DNA of 64,000 nucleotides, taken from Pseudomonas sp. MTM4. Lineage in GTDB: Bacteria > Pseudomonadota > Gammaproteobacteria > Pseudomonadales > Pseudomonadaceae. The stretch covers positions 2,259,501-2,323,500 of the forward strand of contig NZ_CP048411.1 in assembly GCF_019355055.1 (NCBI RefSeq), given 5' to 3'. The translations under genes were made by a program, and so were the position numbers. Each line of letters starts with the position of its first letter. The first letter of the stretch is position 1. The notes under the pieces are model-generated. The model did not search any database. It saw only the letters and a list, made by a program, of their open reading frames with translations, and was not told the DNA's origin. Below are positions 56,101 through 64,000 of the stretch, piece after piece.

Positions 56101-56469
56101 TTAGAGCACTTCAGGCGCGAGCGAGACGATTTTCATGAACTTCTCGTTACGAAGCTCACGCGTCACCGGCCCGAAAATACGGGTACCGATAGGCTCTTGC
56201 TTGTTGTTCAGCAGAACAGCAGCGTTGCCATCGAAGCGAATGATGGAACCGTCCGGACGACGAACACCGTGACGGGTACGGACCACAACAGCGGTCATCA
56301 CCTGGCCTTTCTTGACCTTGCCACGCGGAATCGCTTCCTTGACGGTAACCTTGATGATGTCACCGATGCCGGCATAACGGCGGTGTGAACCGCCCAGGAC
56401 CTTGATACACATGACACGACGAGCGCCACTGTTGTCCGCCACATCGAGCATTGATTGAGTCTGAATCAT
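56101..56469 (-). CDS. rplN: 50S ribosomal protein L14
   Basis: 122 aa, [20 protein letters not shown]. First gene of the spc set, 23 nt after rpsQ, so S10 and spc genes may be co-transcribed here. Confidence 0.98.
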   Translation of the reverse strand: MIQTQSMLDVADNSGARRVMCIKVLGGSHRRYAGIGDIIKVTVKEAIPRGKVKKGQVMTAVVVRTRHGVRRPDGSIIRFDGNAAVLLNNKQEPIGTRIFGPVTRELRNEKFMKIVSLAPEVL

Positions 56470-56492
56470 ATAATTTCTCCGACCCCTAGCCC

Positions 56493-56759
56493 TTAGACTT
56501 CGACGGCACGTTCAACGACATCAACCAGCATCCAGCACTTGGTCTTCGCCAGAGGACGAGTCTCGCGAATCGTGACTTTGTCACCGATACGGCACTGGTT
56601 GGTTTCGTCGTGTGCGTGCAGTTTGGTCGAACGCTTCACGTATTTACCGTAGATCGGGTGCTTAACGCGACGCTCGATCAATACGGTGATGGTTTTGTCC
56701 ATTTTGTCGCTGACGACGCGGCCAGTCAGCGTGCGGACAGTCTTTTCAACTTCAGCCAT
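56493..56759 (-). CDS. rpsQ: 30S ribosomal protein S17
   Basis: 88 aa from the ATG at 56759 ([20 protein letters not shown]), an OB-fold protein. An in-frame start two codons earlier would overlap the rpmC stop and is not the conserved N-terminus. Confidence 0.97.
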   Translation of the reverse strand: MAEVEKTVRTLTGRVVSDKMDKTITVLIERRVKHPIYGKYVKRSTKLHAHDETNQCRIGDKVTIRETRPLAKTKCWMLVDVVERAVEV

Positions 56760-56761
56760 GA

Positions 56762-56953
56762 TCACTTACCTGCCTGCTGGTTGAGCACAGTCTTGACACG
56801 AGCGATGTCGCGCTTGACTTGTGAGAGCAGGTGAGACTGCCCCAACTGGCCAGTTGCCTTCTGCATACGCAGATTGAACTGGTCGCGCAGCAGCTCGAGC
56901 AACTGCTCGTTCAGCTGCTGAGCGGATTTTTCACGAAGCTCATTCGCTTTCAT
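56762..56953 (-). CDS. rpmC: 50S ribosomal protein L29
   Basis: 63 aa, [20 protein letters not shown], two-helix hairpin at the tunnel exit. The ATG at 56953 overlaps the rplP stop (TGATG-type junction). The GTG one codon earlier is not needed. Confidence 0.97.
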   Translation of the reverse strand: MKANELREKSAQQLNEQLLELLRDQFNLRMQKATGQLGQSHLLSQVKRDIARVKTVLNQQAGK

Positions 56954-57366
56954 CACATCACCGTCCGCTTAACAAAGGAGGTGGCGAGCGGCAGCTTTGC
57001 AGCAGCCAGGGCGAAAGCCTCACGCGCCAGCTCTTCGGAAACACCCTCGATCTCGTAGAGCACCTTGCCCGGTTGAATCTGGGCTACCCAGTACTCGACG
57101 TTACCCTTACCTTTACCCATCCGGACTTCCAGAGGCTTCTTGGTGACAGGCTTGTCGGGGAACACGCGGATCCAGATCTTGCCGCCACGCTTGACGTGAC
57201 GAGTCAGCGCACGACGTGCGGACTCGATCTGGCGGGCAGTCAGACGACCACGGGAAACAGACTTCAGAGCGAACTCGCCGAAGCTGACCTTGCTACCGCG
57301 CTGAGCCAGACCACGATTGTGGCCAGTCATCTGCTTGCGGAATTTTGTACGCTTTGGTTGCAACAT
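56953..57366 (-). CDS. rplP: 50S ribosomal protein L16
   Basis: 137 aa, [20 protein letters not shown], with [20 protein letters not shown]. It lies near the A site and helps peptidyl-transferase-centre assembly. Confidence 0.98.
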   Translation of the reverse strand: MLQPKRTKFRKQMTGHNRGLAQRGSKVSFGEFALKSVSRGRLTARQIESARRALTRHVKRGGKIWIRVFPDKPVTKKPLEVRMGKGKGNVEYWVAQIQPGKVLYEIEGVSEELAREAFALAAAKLPLATSFVKRTVM

Positions 57367-57378
57367 TTGGCGTACTCC

Positions 57379-58065
57379 TTACTTGGCAGCTTTTTTACGA
57401 GGCGCAGGCGCTTGCGGCTTGAGTTCTTCGTGGCGGCCACCAATGACCTCACCCTTGAAGATCCAGACCTTGACGCCGATCACACCGTAAGTGGTGTGTG
57501 CTTCGTAGGTGTTGTAGTCGATATCGGCACGCAGGGTGTGCAGCGGCACACGACCTTCCCGATACCATTCCGTACGGGCGATTTCAGCCCCACCCAGACG
57601 ACCGCTCACCTGGATCTTGATGCCTTTGGCACCAATGCGGATCGCGTTCTGTACGGCGCGCTTCATGGCGCGACGGAACATCACACGACGCTCCAGCTGC
57701 TGAGCAACGTTCTGTGCTACCAGCATTGCATCGAGCTCCGGCTTGCGGATTTCTTCGATGTTGATGTGCACAGGCACACCCATTTGCTTGGTCAGGTCCT
57801 GACGCAGCTTCTCTACATCCTCACCCTTCTTGCCGATCACGATGCCGGGACGAGCGGTGTGGATGGTGATGCGTGCTGTCTGAGCCGGGCGATGGATATC
57901 GATACGGCTTACGGACGCGCTTTTTAATTTGTCTTGGAGGTACTCGCGCACGTTCAGATCTGCAAGCAGATAATCGGCGTACGTACGACCGTCTGCGTAC
58001 CAGACGGAGGTGTGCTCCTTGACGATTCCCAGGCGAATGCCAGTGGGATGTACTTTCTGACCCAT
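57379..58065 (-). CDS. rpsC: 30S ribosomal protein S3
   Basis: 228 aa from the ATG at 58065 ([20 protein letters not shown]). KH domain with [15 protein letters not shown]. mRNA-entry channel protein. The frame upstream to 58149 lies in the rplV gene and is rejected. Confidence 0.98.
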   Translation of the reverse strand: MGQKVHPTGIRLGIVKEHTSVWYADGRTYADYLLADLNVREYLQDKLKSASVSRIDIHRPAQTARITIHTARPGIVIGKKGEDVEKLRQDLTKQMGVPVHINIEEIRKPELDAMLVAQNVAQQLERRVMFRRAMKRAVQNAIRIGAKGIKIQVSGRLGGAEIARTEWYREGRVPLHTLRADIDYNTYEAHTTYGVIGVKVWIFKGEVIGGRHEELKPQAPAPRKKAAK

Positions 58066-58078
58066 CTGATCGACTCCG

Positions 58079-58411
58079 TTACTTGTCCGCAACCTTGACA
58101 GTGATATGGCAAGACCGCTTGACGATGCGATCAGCGCGGCCTTTGGCACGCGGCATGATGCGCTTAAGCGAACGCCCTTCGTTGACGAAAACAGTGGAAA
58201 CCTTCAGGTCGTCCACGTCAGCGCCTTCGTTGTGCTCGGCGTTGGCCACGGCCGACTCCAGCACTTTCTTCATGATCTCGGCGGCTTTCTTACTGCTGAA
58301 AGCCAACAGGTTGAGCGCTTCGCCCACCCCTTTCCCGCGGATCTGGTCGGCGACCAGGCGGGCTTTCTGGGCGGAGATGCGAGCGCCCGACAACTTAGCG
58401 GCTACTTCCAT
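58079..58411 (-). CDS. rplV: 50S ribosomal protein L22
   Basis: 110 aa. [20 protein letters not shown] and the tunnel-lining hairpin near [20 protein letters not shown]. Macrolide-relevant constriction protein, no loop deletion seen. Confidence 0.98.
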   Translation of the reverse strand: MEVAAKLSGARISAQKARLVADQIRGKGVGEALNLLAFSSKKAAEIMKKVLESAVANAEHNEGADVDDLKVSTVFVNEGRSLKRIMPRAKGRADRIVKRSCHITVKVADK

Positions 58412-58424
58412 CTTTCCTTACCCC

Positions 58425-58700
58425 TTAGCGCTTGCCTTTCTTGTCCGCTACGTGCCCGCGATAAGTGCGGGTACCAGCGAACTCGCCGAGTTTATGACCG
58501 ACCATGTCTTCGTTCACGAGAACGGGGACGTGTTGGCGACCGTTATGCACAGCGATGGTCAGACCGACCATTTGCGGCAGGATCATTGAACGACGCGACC
58601 AGGTTTTCACCGGCTTGCGATCATTCTTTTCCGCTGCCACCTCGACCTTCTTCAGTAGGTGAAGATCGATAAAAGGACCTTTTTTCAGAGAACGTGGCAC
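58425..58700 (-). CDS. rpsS: 30S ribosomal protein S19
   Basis: 91 aa, [20 protein letters not shown] and [20 protein letters not shown]. Head protein contacting S13. Confidence 0.98.
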   Translation of the reverse strand: MPRSLKKGPFIDLHLLKKVEVAAEKNDRKPVKTWSRRSMILPQMVGLTIAVHNGRQHVPVLVNEDMVGHKLGEFAGTRTYRGHVADKKGKR

Positions 58701-58716
58701 TGTCGTATCCCTCTAG

Positions 58717-59538
58717 TTACTTGCGGCGACGGACGATCATGTTGTCGGTGCGCTTGTTCGAGCGAGTCTTCGCGCCCTTAGTCGGGAAGCCCCACGGCGA
58801 CACCGGATGACGACCACCAGAGGTACGACCTTCACCACCACCATGCGGGTGATCGACCGGGTTCATCGCCACACCGCGAACGGTCGGACGAACGCCACGC
58901 CAGCGCTTGGCACCGGCTTTACCCAGCGAACGCAGGCTATGCTCGGCGTTCGAAACCTCACCCAGAGTGGCGCGGCACTCAGCCAGAACCTTGCGTGTTT
59001 CGCCAGAGCGAAGACGCAGCGTTACGTATGCACCCTCACGCGCTACCAACTGAGCCGACGCACCAGCGGAACGAGCGATCTGGGCACCTTTGCCCGGCTT
59101 CAGCTCCACACCGTGGATGGTAGAACCCAGCGGAATGTTGCGCAGCGGCAGGCTGTTACCAGCCTTGATTGGCGCATTGATGCCAGACACCAACTGATCG
59201 CCAGCACTTACGCCCTTGGGGGCGATGATGTAGCGGCGCTCGCCGTCGGCATACTTCAGCAACGCAATGTGCGCAGTACGGTTCGGATCGTATTCGATGC
59301 GCTCAACGACAGCGGGAATGCCATCCTTATTGCGACGAAAATCGACCAGACGGTAATGCTGCTTGTGACCACCACCAACGTGACGAGTGGTGATACGGCC
59401 GTTGTTGTTACGGCCGCCGGACTTTGACTTCTTCTCGAGCAGCGGAGCATAAGGAGCGCCTTTGTGCAGCTCCTGACCGACCACCTTGACCACAAAACGG
59501 CGGCCTGCGGAAGTCGGTTTGCATTTAACGATTGCCAT
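58717..59538 (-). CDS. rplB: 50S ribosomal protein L2
   Basis: 273 aa, [20 protein letters not shown], with the conserved [20 protein letters not shown] carrying the His important for peptidyl transfer. Normal length. Confidence 0.98.
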   Translation of the reverse strand: MAIVKCKPTSAGRRFVVKVVGQELHKGAPYAPLLEKKSKSGGRNNNGRITTRHVGGGHKQHYRLVDFRRNKDGIPAVVERIEYDPNRTAHIALLKYADGERRYIIAPKGVSAGDQLVSGINAPIKAGNSLPLRNIPLGSTIHGVELKPGKGAQIARSAGASAQLVAREGAYVTLRLRSGETRKVLAECRATLGEVSNAEHSLRSLGKAGAKRWRGVRPTVRGVAMNPVDHPHGGGEGRTSGGRHPVSPWGFPTKGAKTRSNKRTDNMIVRRRK

Positions 59539-59552
59539 GATGCACCCCTTCC

Positions 59553-59852
59553 TTACTCAGCGTTGCCGGAGAAATCGAGATCCTGGCCCGGCTGAAGCGC
59601 AATGTATGCCTTCTTCCAGTCGTTGCGCTTGCCCAGACCGCGAGCGGTACGCTTGGTCTTACCCTGAACATTCAGGGTACTGACCTTGGCGACCTTCACG
59701 TTGAACAGGCTCTCGACGGCCTTCTTGATTTCCAGCTTGGTTGCATCAGTAGCAACCTTGAAAACGAACTGGCTCTTGCTGTCAGCCAGCATGGTTGCCT
59801 TCTCGGAGACGTGCGGACCAAGCAGGACTTTGAATACGCGTTCCTGGTTCAT
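59553..59852 (-). CDS. rplW: 50S ribosomal protein L23
   Basis: 99 aa, [20 protein letters not shown]. Tunnel-exit docking site for SRP and trigger factor. Overlaps rplD by 4 nt. Confidence 0.98.
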   Translation of the reverse strand: MNQERVFKVLLGPHVSEKATMLADSKSQFVFKVATDATKLEIKKAVESLFNVKVAKVSTLNVQGKTKRTARGLGKRNDWKKAYIALQPGQDLDFSGNAE

Positions 59853-60451
59853 CCCAGCAGCTCCTCGAATTTCTTCACAGCCGACACGGTGATCAACACC
59901 TTGTCATAGGCGATCAGGCTGACTGGATCGGAACCTTGAACGTCACGAACATCGACGTGCGGCAGGTTGCGAGCCGCCAAATACAGGTTCTGATCGACAG
60001 CATCGGAAACGATCAGTACGTCATTCAGACCCATACCAGTCAGCTTGTTAGCAAGCAGCTTGGTCTTAGGGCTGTCGACGGCGAAATCTTCAACGACCAC
60101 CAGACGCTCGGAACGAACCAACTCGGAAAGAATGGAGCGTAGCGCTGCGCGGTACATCTTCTTGTTGAGTTTCTGCTCATGGTTCTGCGGACGAGCTGCG
60201 AAAGTTACACCGCCGCCACGCCAGATCGGTCCACGCGAAGTACCGGCACGCGCACGGCCAGTGCCCTTCTGGCGCCAGGGACGCTTGCCGCCACCGGACA
60301 CATCGGAGCGAGTCTTTTGCTGCTTACTACCCTGACGGCCGCCAGCCATGTAGGCGACGACTGCTTGGTGCACCAGCGTCTCGTTGAACTCACCACCAAA
60401 GGTACGCTCGGAGACTTCTATGGCTTGTGCGCCATTAACATTCAATTGCAT
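59849..60451 (-). CDS. rplD: 50S ribosomal protein L4
   Basis: 200 aa, [20 protein letters not shown], with the tunnel loop around [20 protein letters not shown] and [13 protein letters not shown]. In E. coli it also represses the S10 operon through its leader, but the leader here looks too short for that structure. Confidence 0.98.
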   Translation of the reverse strand: MQLNVNGAQAIEVSERTFGGEFNETLVHQAVVAYMAGGRQGSKQQKTRSDVSGGGKRPWRQKGTGRARAGTSRGPIWRGGGVTFAARPQNHEQKLNKKMYRAALRSILSELVRSERLVVVEDFAVDSPKTKLLANKLTGMGLNDVLIVSDAVDQNLYLAARNLPHVDVRDVQGSDPVSLIAYDKVLITVSAVKKFEELLG

Positions 60452-60463
60452 GTGAACTCCCCC

Positions 60464-61099
60464 TTACCCGCGAGCCTTGGCGGCCGGACGCACGATCACG
60501 TCACCACCAGTGGCGCCGGGCACTGCGCCCTTGACCAATAGCAAGTTACGCTCGGCATCGACACGCACGATTTCCAGGGACTGCACGGTTACGCGCTCGG
60601 CGCCCATGTGCCCGGACATCTTCTTGCCCTTGAAAACACGACCCGGAGTCTGGCACTGGCCAATCGAACCCGGAACGCGGTGGGATACGGAGTTACCGTG
60701 TGTATTGTCCTGACCACGGAAGTTCCAGCGCTTGATGGTGCCGGCAAAGCCTTTACCCTTGGACTGACCGGTGACATCCACCATCTGTCCAGCCTGAAAA
60801 ATCTCGGCATTGATCTGATCGCCCGCCTGGAACTCTTCGCCATCGAGGCGGAATTCCCAGACCCCACGACCGGCAGCGACATTCGCCTTAGCGAAGTGAC
60901 CAGCCTGAGCCTTGGAGACACGCGAGGCGCGACGCTCGCCGACAGTGACCTGCACGGCGCGATAGCCATCGCTCTCTTCATTCTTGAACTGGGTGACACG
61001 ATTCGGCTCGATCTCAATGACCGTAACCGGAACAGAGACACCATCTTCGGTGAAAATGCGGGTCATGCCGCACTTACGACCGACTACACCAATAGTCAT
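60464..61099 (-). CDS. rplC: 50S ribosomal protein L3
   Basis: 211 aa, [20 protein letters not shown], with [20 protein letters not shown]. The Gln in the GQ-type loop is the PrmB methylation site in E. coli. 81 nt after rpsJ. Confidence 0.98.
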   Translation of the reverse strand: MTIGVVGRKCGMTRIFTEDGVSVPVTVIEIEPNRVTQFKNEESDGYRAVQVTVGERRASRVSKAQAGHFAKANVAAGRGVWEFRLDGEEFQAGDQINAEIFQAGQMVDVTGQSKGKGFAGTIKRWNFRGQDNTHGNSVSHRVPGSIGQCQTPGRVFKGKKMSGHMGAERVTVQSLEIVRVDAERNLLLVKGAVPGATGGDVIVRPAAKARG

Positions 61100-61180
61100 A
61101 TTGTAACCTCTTGAGTGTACGGGGCTTTCACCCGCTATGGCCGCCCATTTCAGAGCGTTACACGACTAAAACTCAAGGTT

Positions 61181-61492
61181 TTAGCCGAGGCTGATCTGCA
61201 CTTCCACGCCAGCCGCAAGATCAAGCTTCATCAGCGCATCGACGGTTTTGTCGGTTGGCTGAACAATGTCCAGCACACGCTTATGAGTGCGGATCTCGTA
61301 CTGGTCGCGCGCGTCCTTGTTGACGTGCGGAGAAACCAGAACGGTAAACCGCTCTTTGCGGGTCGGCAGTGGTATCGGACCACGCACCTGAGCACCAGTA
61401 CGTTTCGCGGTTTCCACGATTTCCTGGGTTGATTGATCGATCAGGCGATGGTCAAAAGCCTTCAACCGAATACGGATTTGTTGGTTTTGCAT
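61181..61492 (-). CDS. rpsJ: 30S ribosomal protein S10
   Basis: 103 aa from the ATG at 61492 ([20 protein letters not shown]), with a GAGG ribosome-binding site. Also the transcription antitermination factor NusE. First gene of the S10 operon, read from the strong promoter at 61557-61585. The 6-codon longer frame is rejected. Confidence 0.98.
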
Positions 61493-61556
61493 TTTGACCT
61501 CAGACTCCAATTAGCCATCCCTACCAAACGCAATACGCCCGGTAAAAGGAGGCGCA

Positions 61557-61585
61557 ATTGTACGGATGCGTCCAGGGGGTGTCAA
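61557..61585 (-). promoter_or_regulatory. S10-operon sigma-70 promoter
   Basis: Minus strand TTGACA (61580-61585), exact 17-nt spacer, TACAAT (61557-61562), only one base from full consensus. It lies between the tuf terminator and rpsJ and predicts a start near 61550 and a leader of about 58 nt. Confidence 0.8.
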
Positions 61586-61602
61586 TAAATGATCAATAAT
61601 AG

Positions 61603-61628
61603 AAAAAGGGCCCCAGGGGGCCCTTTTT
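61603..61628 (-). terminator. Rho-independent terminator of tuf
   Basis: AAAAAGGGCCC / GGGCCCTTTTT stem with a short CAGG loop, T-rich on the minus strand, 14 nt past the tuf stop. It isolates the fusA-tuf unit from the S10 operon. Confidence 0.85.
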
Positions 61629-61641
61629 TACCACCGATTGA

Positions 61642-62835
61642 TTATTCGATGATCTTGGCAACCACGCCGGCACCAACGGTACGACCACCTTCGCGAATCG
61701 CGAAGCGCAGGCCGTCTTCCATGGCGATCGGAGCGATCAGGGTGACAACCATTTTGATGTTGTCGCCCGGCATGACCATTTCCACGCCTTCCGGCAGCTC
61801 GCAGTTACCGGTTACGTCAGTAGTACGGAAGTAAAACTGCGGACGGTAGCCCTTGAAGAACGGAGTGTGACGCCCGCCTTCTTCCTTGCTCAGCACGTAC
61901 ACCTCGCCTTCGAACTTGGTGTGCGGCTTGATGGTGCCCGGCTTGGCCAGAACCTGACCACGCTCGACATCATCACGCTTGGTGCCGCGCAGCAGCACGC
62001 CAACGTTCTCACCAGCACGACCTTCGTCGAGCAGCTTGCGGAACATTTCAACGCCGGTGCAGGTAGTCTTGGTCGTGGCACGGATACCAACGATCTCGAT
62101 TTCTTCCTGGACCTTGACGATGCCACGCTCGACACGACCAGTAACAACGGTACCGCGACCAGAGATCGAGAACACGTCTTCGATCGGCATCAGGAACGGC
62201 TTGTCGATGGCACGCTCAGGCTCGGGGATGTAGGCGTCCAGAGTTTCGACCAGCTTGCGCACGGCCGACACACCCATTTCGTTGTCGTCCTGACCGTTTA
62301 GCGCCATGAGCGCGGAACCGATGATGATCGGAGTGTCATCGCCCGGGAAGTCATAGGTCGACAGCAGGTCGCGAACTTCCATCTCGACCAATTCCAGCAG
62401 CTCGGCGTCGTCAACCATGTCGGCCTTATTCAGGAACACGACGATGTAGGGAACACCAACCTGACGGGACAGCAGGATATGCTCACGAGTCTGCGGCATG
62501 GGGCCGTCAGCAGCAGAGCAAACCAGGATAGCGCCGTCCATCTGCGCGGCTCCGGTGATCATGTTCTTCACATAGTCAGCGTGGCCCGGGCAGTCAACGT
62601 GAGCGTAGTGACGGATCGAGGAATCATATTCAACGTGGGAGGTGTTGATGGTGATACCACGAGCCTTCTCTTCTGGCGCATTGTCGATTTGCGAGAAGTC
62701 ACGCGCCGAACCACCCCAGGTCTCAGCACAGACTTTGGTCAGCGCTGCGGTCAGAGTGGTCTTGCCATGGTCAACGTGACCAATGGTGCCGACGTTCAGG
62801 TGCGGTTTGTTACGTTCGAATTTTTCTTTAGCCAC
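61642..62835 (-). CDS. tuf: Elongation factor Tu
   Basis: GTPase delivering aminoacyl-tRNA, 397 aa. G1 [17 protein letters not shown], switch [15 protein letters not shown]3 [10 protein letters not shown]4 NKADMVDD and the C-terminal domains are complete. 30 nt after fusA, with which it is co-transcribed. Pseudomonads often carry a second tuf copy, and none is seen here. Confidence 0.98.
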   Translation of the reverse strand: MAKEKFERNKPHLNVGTIGHVDHGKTTLTAALTKVCAETWGGSARDFSQIDNAPEEKARGITINTSHVEYDSSIRHYAHVDCPGHADYVKNMITGAAQMDGAILVCSAADGPMPQTREHILLSRQVGVPYIVVFLNKADMVDDAELLELVEMEVRDLLSTYDFPGDDTPIIIGSALMALNGQDDNEMGVSAVRKLVETLDAYIPEPERAIDKPFLMPIEDVFSISGRGTVVTGRVERGIVKVQEEIEIVGIRATTKTTCTGVEMFRKLLDEGRAGENVGVLLRGTKRDDVERGQVLAKPGTIKPHTKFEGEVYVLSKEEGGRHTPFFKGYRPQFYFRTTDVTGNCELPEGVEMVMPGDNIKMVVTLIAPIAMEDGLRFAIREGGRTVGAGVVAKIIE

Positions 62836-62865
62836 GACAGTAAACCTCTTACTTAAAGGGCTGAA

Positions 62866-64000
62866 TCAACCTTGTTTTTTAACCAGTGCTTCGACGATAT
62901 TCGACGGAGCCTCGGAGTACTTGGAGAATTCCATGGAGTAGCTTGCACGACCCTGGGACATAGACCGAACGTCAGTCGCATAACCGAACATTTCACCCAG
63001 CGGAACCTCGGCACGGATTACCTTACCAGTAACCGTATCTTCCATTCCCTGAATCAGGCCGCGACGACGATTGAGGTCACCCATCACGTCACCCATGTAG
63101 TCCTCAGGGGTTACCACTTCTACCTTCATGATCGGCTCGAGCACCACTCCACCGCCCTTCTGGGCCAGCTGCTTGGTTGCCATAGAAGCCGCCACTTTGA
63201 ACGCCATCTCGTTGGAGTCGACATCATGGTAGGAACCGTCGAAAACGGTCGCCTTCAGGCCAATGAGCGGATAACCGGCAACAACGCCGTTCTTCATCTG
63301 CTCCTCGATACCCTTCTGGATAGCCGGGATGTATTCCTTAGGAACCACACCGCCCACGACCTCGTTCACGAATACCAGTCCTTCCTGACCTTCGTCTGCC
63401 GGCGCAAAGCGGATCCAGCAATGACCGAACTGACCACGACCACCGGACTGACGCACGAACTTGCCTTCGATTTCGCAGTTCTTGGTGATCTTCTCGCGGT
63501 AGGAAACCTGCGGCTTACCGATGTTGGCTTCGACGTTGAACTCGCGCTTCATGCGATCAACGAGGATATCCAGGTGCAGCTCACCCATGCCAGAGATGAT
63601 CGTCTGGCCGGTTTCTTCGTCGGTCTTGACACGGAACGACGGGTCTTCCTGAGCGAGCTTGCCCAGTGCGATACCCATCTTCTCCTGGTCAGCCTTGGTT
63701 TTCGGCTCTACTGCTACCGAGATAACCGGCTCCGGGAAGTCCATACGCTCAAGGATGATCGGCTTGTCAGCGTTGCATAGGGTGTCACCGGTAGTGACGT
63801 CTTTCATGCCGATCAGCGCAGCGATGTCGCCAGCGCGCACTTCTTTGATCTCTTCACGCTGGTTCGCATGCATCTGCACCATACGACCAACGCGCTCTTT
63901 CTTGCCCTTGACCGAGTTGATCACCGAGTCGCCCGAGGCCAGGACACCCGAGTAGACACGCACGAAGGTCAAAGTACCAACGAACGGGTCGGTGGCAATC
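62866..64000 (-). CDS. fusA: Elongation factor G, C-terminal part (5' end outside window)
   Basis: Translocation GTPase. The frame is open through base 64000. From [20 protein letters not shown] onwards domains II-V are visible, with [36 protein letters not shown] and [11 protein letters not shown]. The GTPase domain lies outside the window. The gene order fusA-tuf-rpsJ is the usual str-S10 junction. Confidence 0.97.
   Translation of the reverse strand, partial: IATDPFVGTLTFVRVYSGVLASGDSVINSVKGKKERVGRMVQMHANQREEIKEVRAGDIAALIGMKDVTTGDTLCNADKPIILERMDFPEPVISVAVEPKTKADQEKMGIALGKLAQEDPSFRVKTDEETGQTIISGMGELHLDILVDRMKREFNVEANIGKPQVSYREKITKNCEIEGKFVRQSGGRGQFGHCWIRFAPADEGQEGLVFVNEVVGGVVPKEYIPAIQKGIEEQMKNGVVAGYPLIGLKATVFDGSYHDVDSNEMAFKVAASMATKQLAQKGGGVVLEPIMKVEVVTPEDYMGDVMGDLNRRRGLIQGMEDTVTGKVIRAEVPLGEMFGYATDVRSMSQGRASYSMEFSKYSEAPSNIVEALVKKQG

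Overview
The window is a chromosomal segment of a Pseudomonas-type gammaproteobacterium. The GC-rich coding, the S10-spc-alpha ribosomal cluster with its tuf/fusA neighbours, and the ssb-MFS-uvrA-katA order before the ribosomal genes all fit Pseudomonas sensu lato. The Stutzerimonas (P. stutzeri) group is my best guess, by general resemblance only.

Layout. 1-12.2 kb: housekeeping genes. These are a NarX/LytS-like sensor kinase (cut by the window start), glyA, a four-PAS GGDEF-EAL protein, ettA, gluconokinase, NADP-glutamate dehydrogenase, a ferredoxin-NADP reductase and rlmG. 12.4-17.8 kb: a three-subunit molybdenum hydroxylase operon divergent from an AzgA-type purine permease. 18-21.7 kb: trmA and small conserved proteins. 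21.7-24.9 kb: a four-gene operon (His-rich periplasmic protein, ABC ATPase, FtsX-type permease, DUF3299 lipoprotein-like protein) behind a good Zur-box candidate, so probably zinc-responsive. 25.1-30.0 kb: a six-gene TtpC-type TonB energy-transduction operon (DUF3450, TolQ-like, ExbB, ExbD, TonB, TPR protein). 30.2-32.7 kb: OmpW and two sugar-nucleotide enzymes. Several intergenic gaps up to 25 kb hold palindromic REP-like repeats.

About 32.87-41.0 kb: a compact, lower-GC mobile island inserted just behind the ssb terminator. Six genes overlap or nearly touch, all on the minus strand: three different tyrosine recombinases (406, 511 and 669 aa), a small coiled-coil protein, a second small HTH/coiled-coil protein and a RecD2-like helicase. 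The architecture (three recombinases, small fourth gene, cargo, short AT-rich 3' end) matches the published GInt (ginABCD) genomic islands. The two ends carry similar AT-rich palindromes in inverted orientation. The right-end palindrome contains the -35 box of the recombinase operon promoter. The tight coupling of a helicase to the recombination operon is the most interesting feature of the window.

41-64 kb: ssb, an MFS transporter, uvrA, a catalase, then the alpha operon (rpsM-rpsK-rpsD-rpoA-rplQ), the spc operon (rplN to rpmJ), the S10 operon (rpsJ to rpsQ), tuf and the 3' part of fusA, all read on the minus strand. A near-consensus promoter lies between the tuf terminator and rpsJ. An unusual hairpin-rich gap separates rpsN from rpsH.
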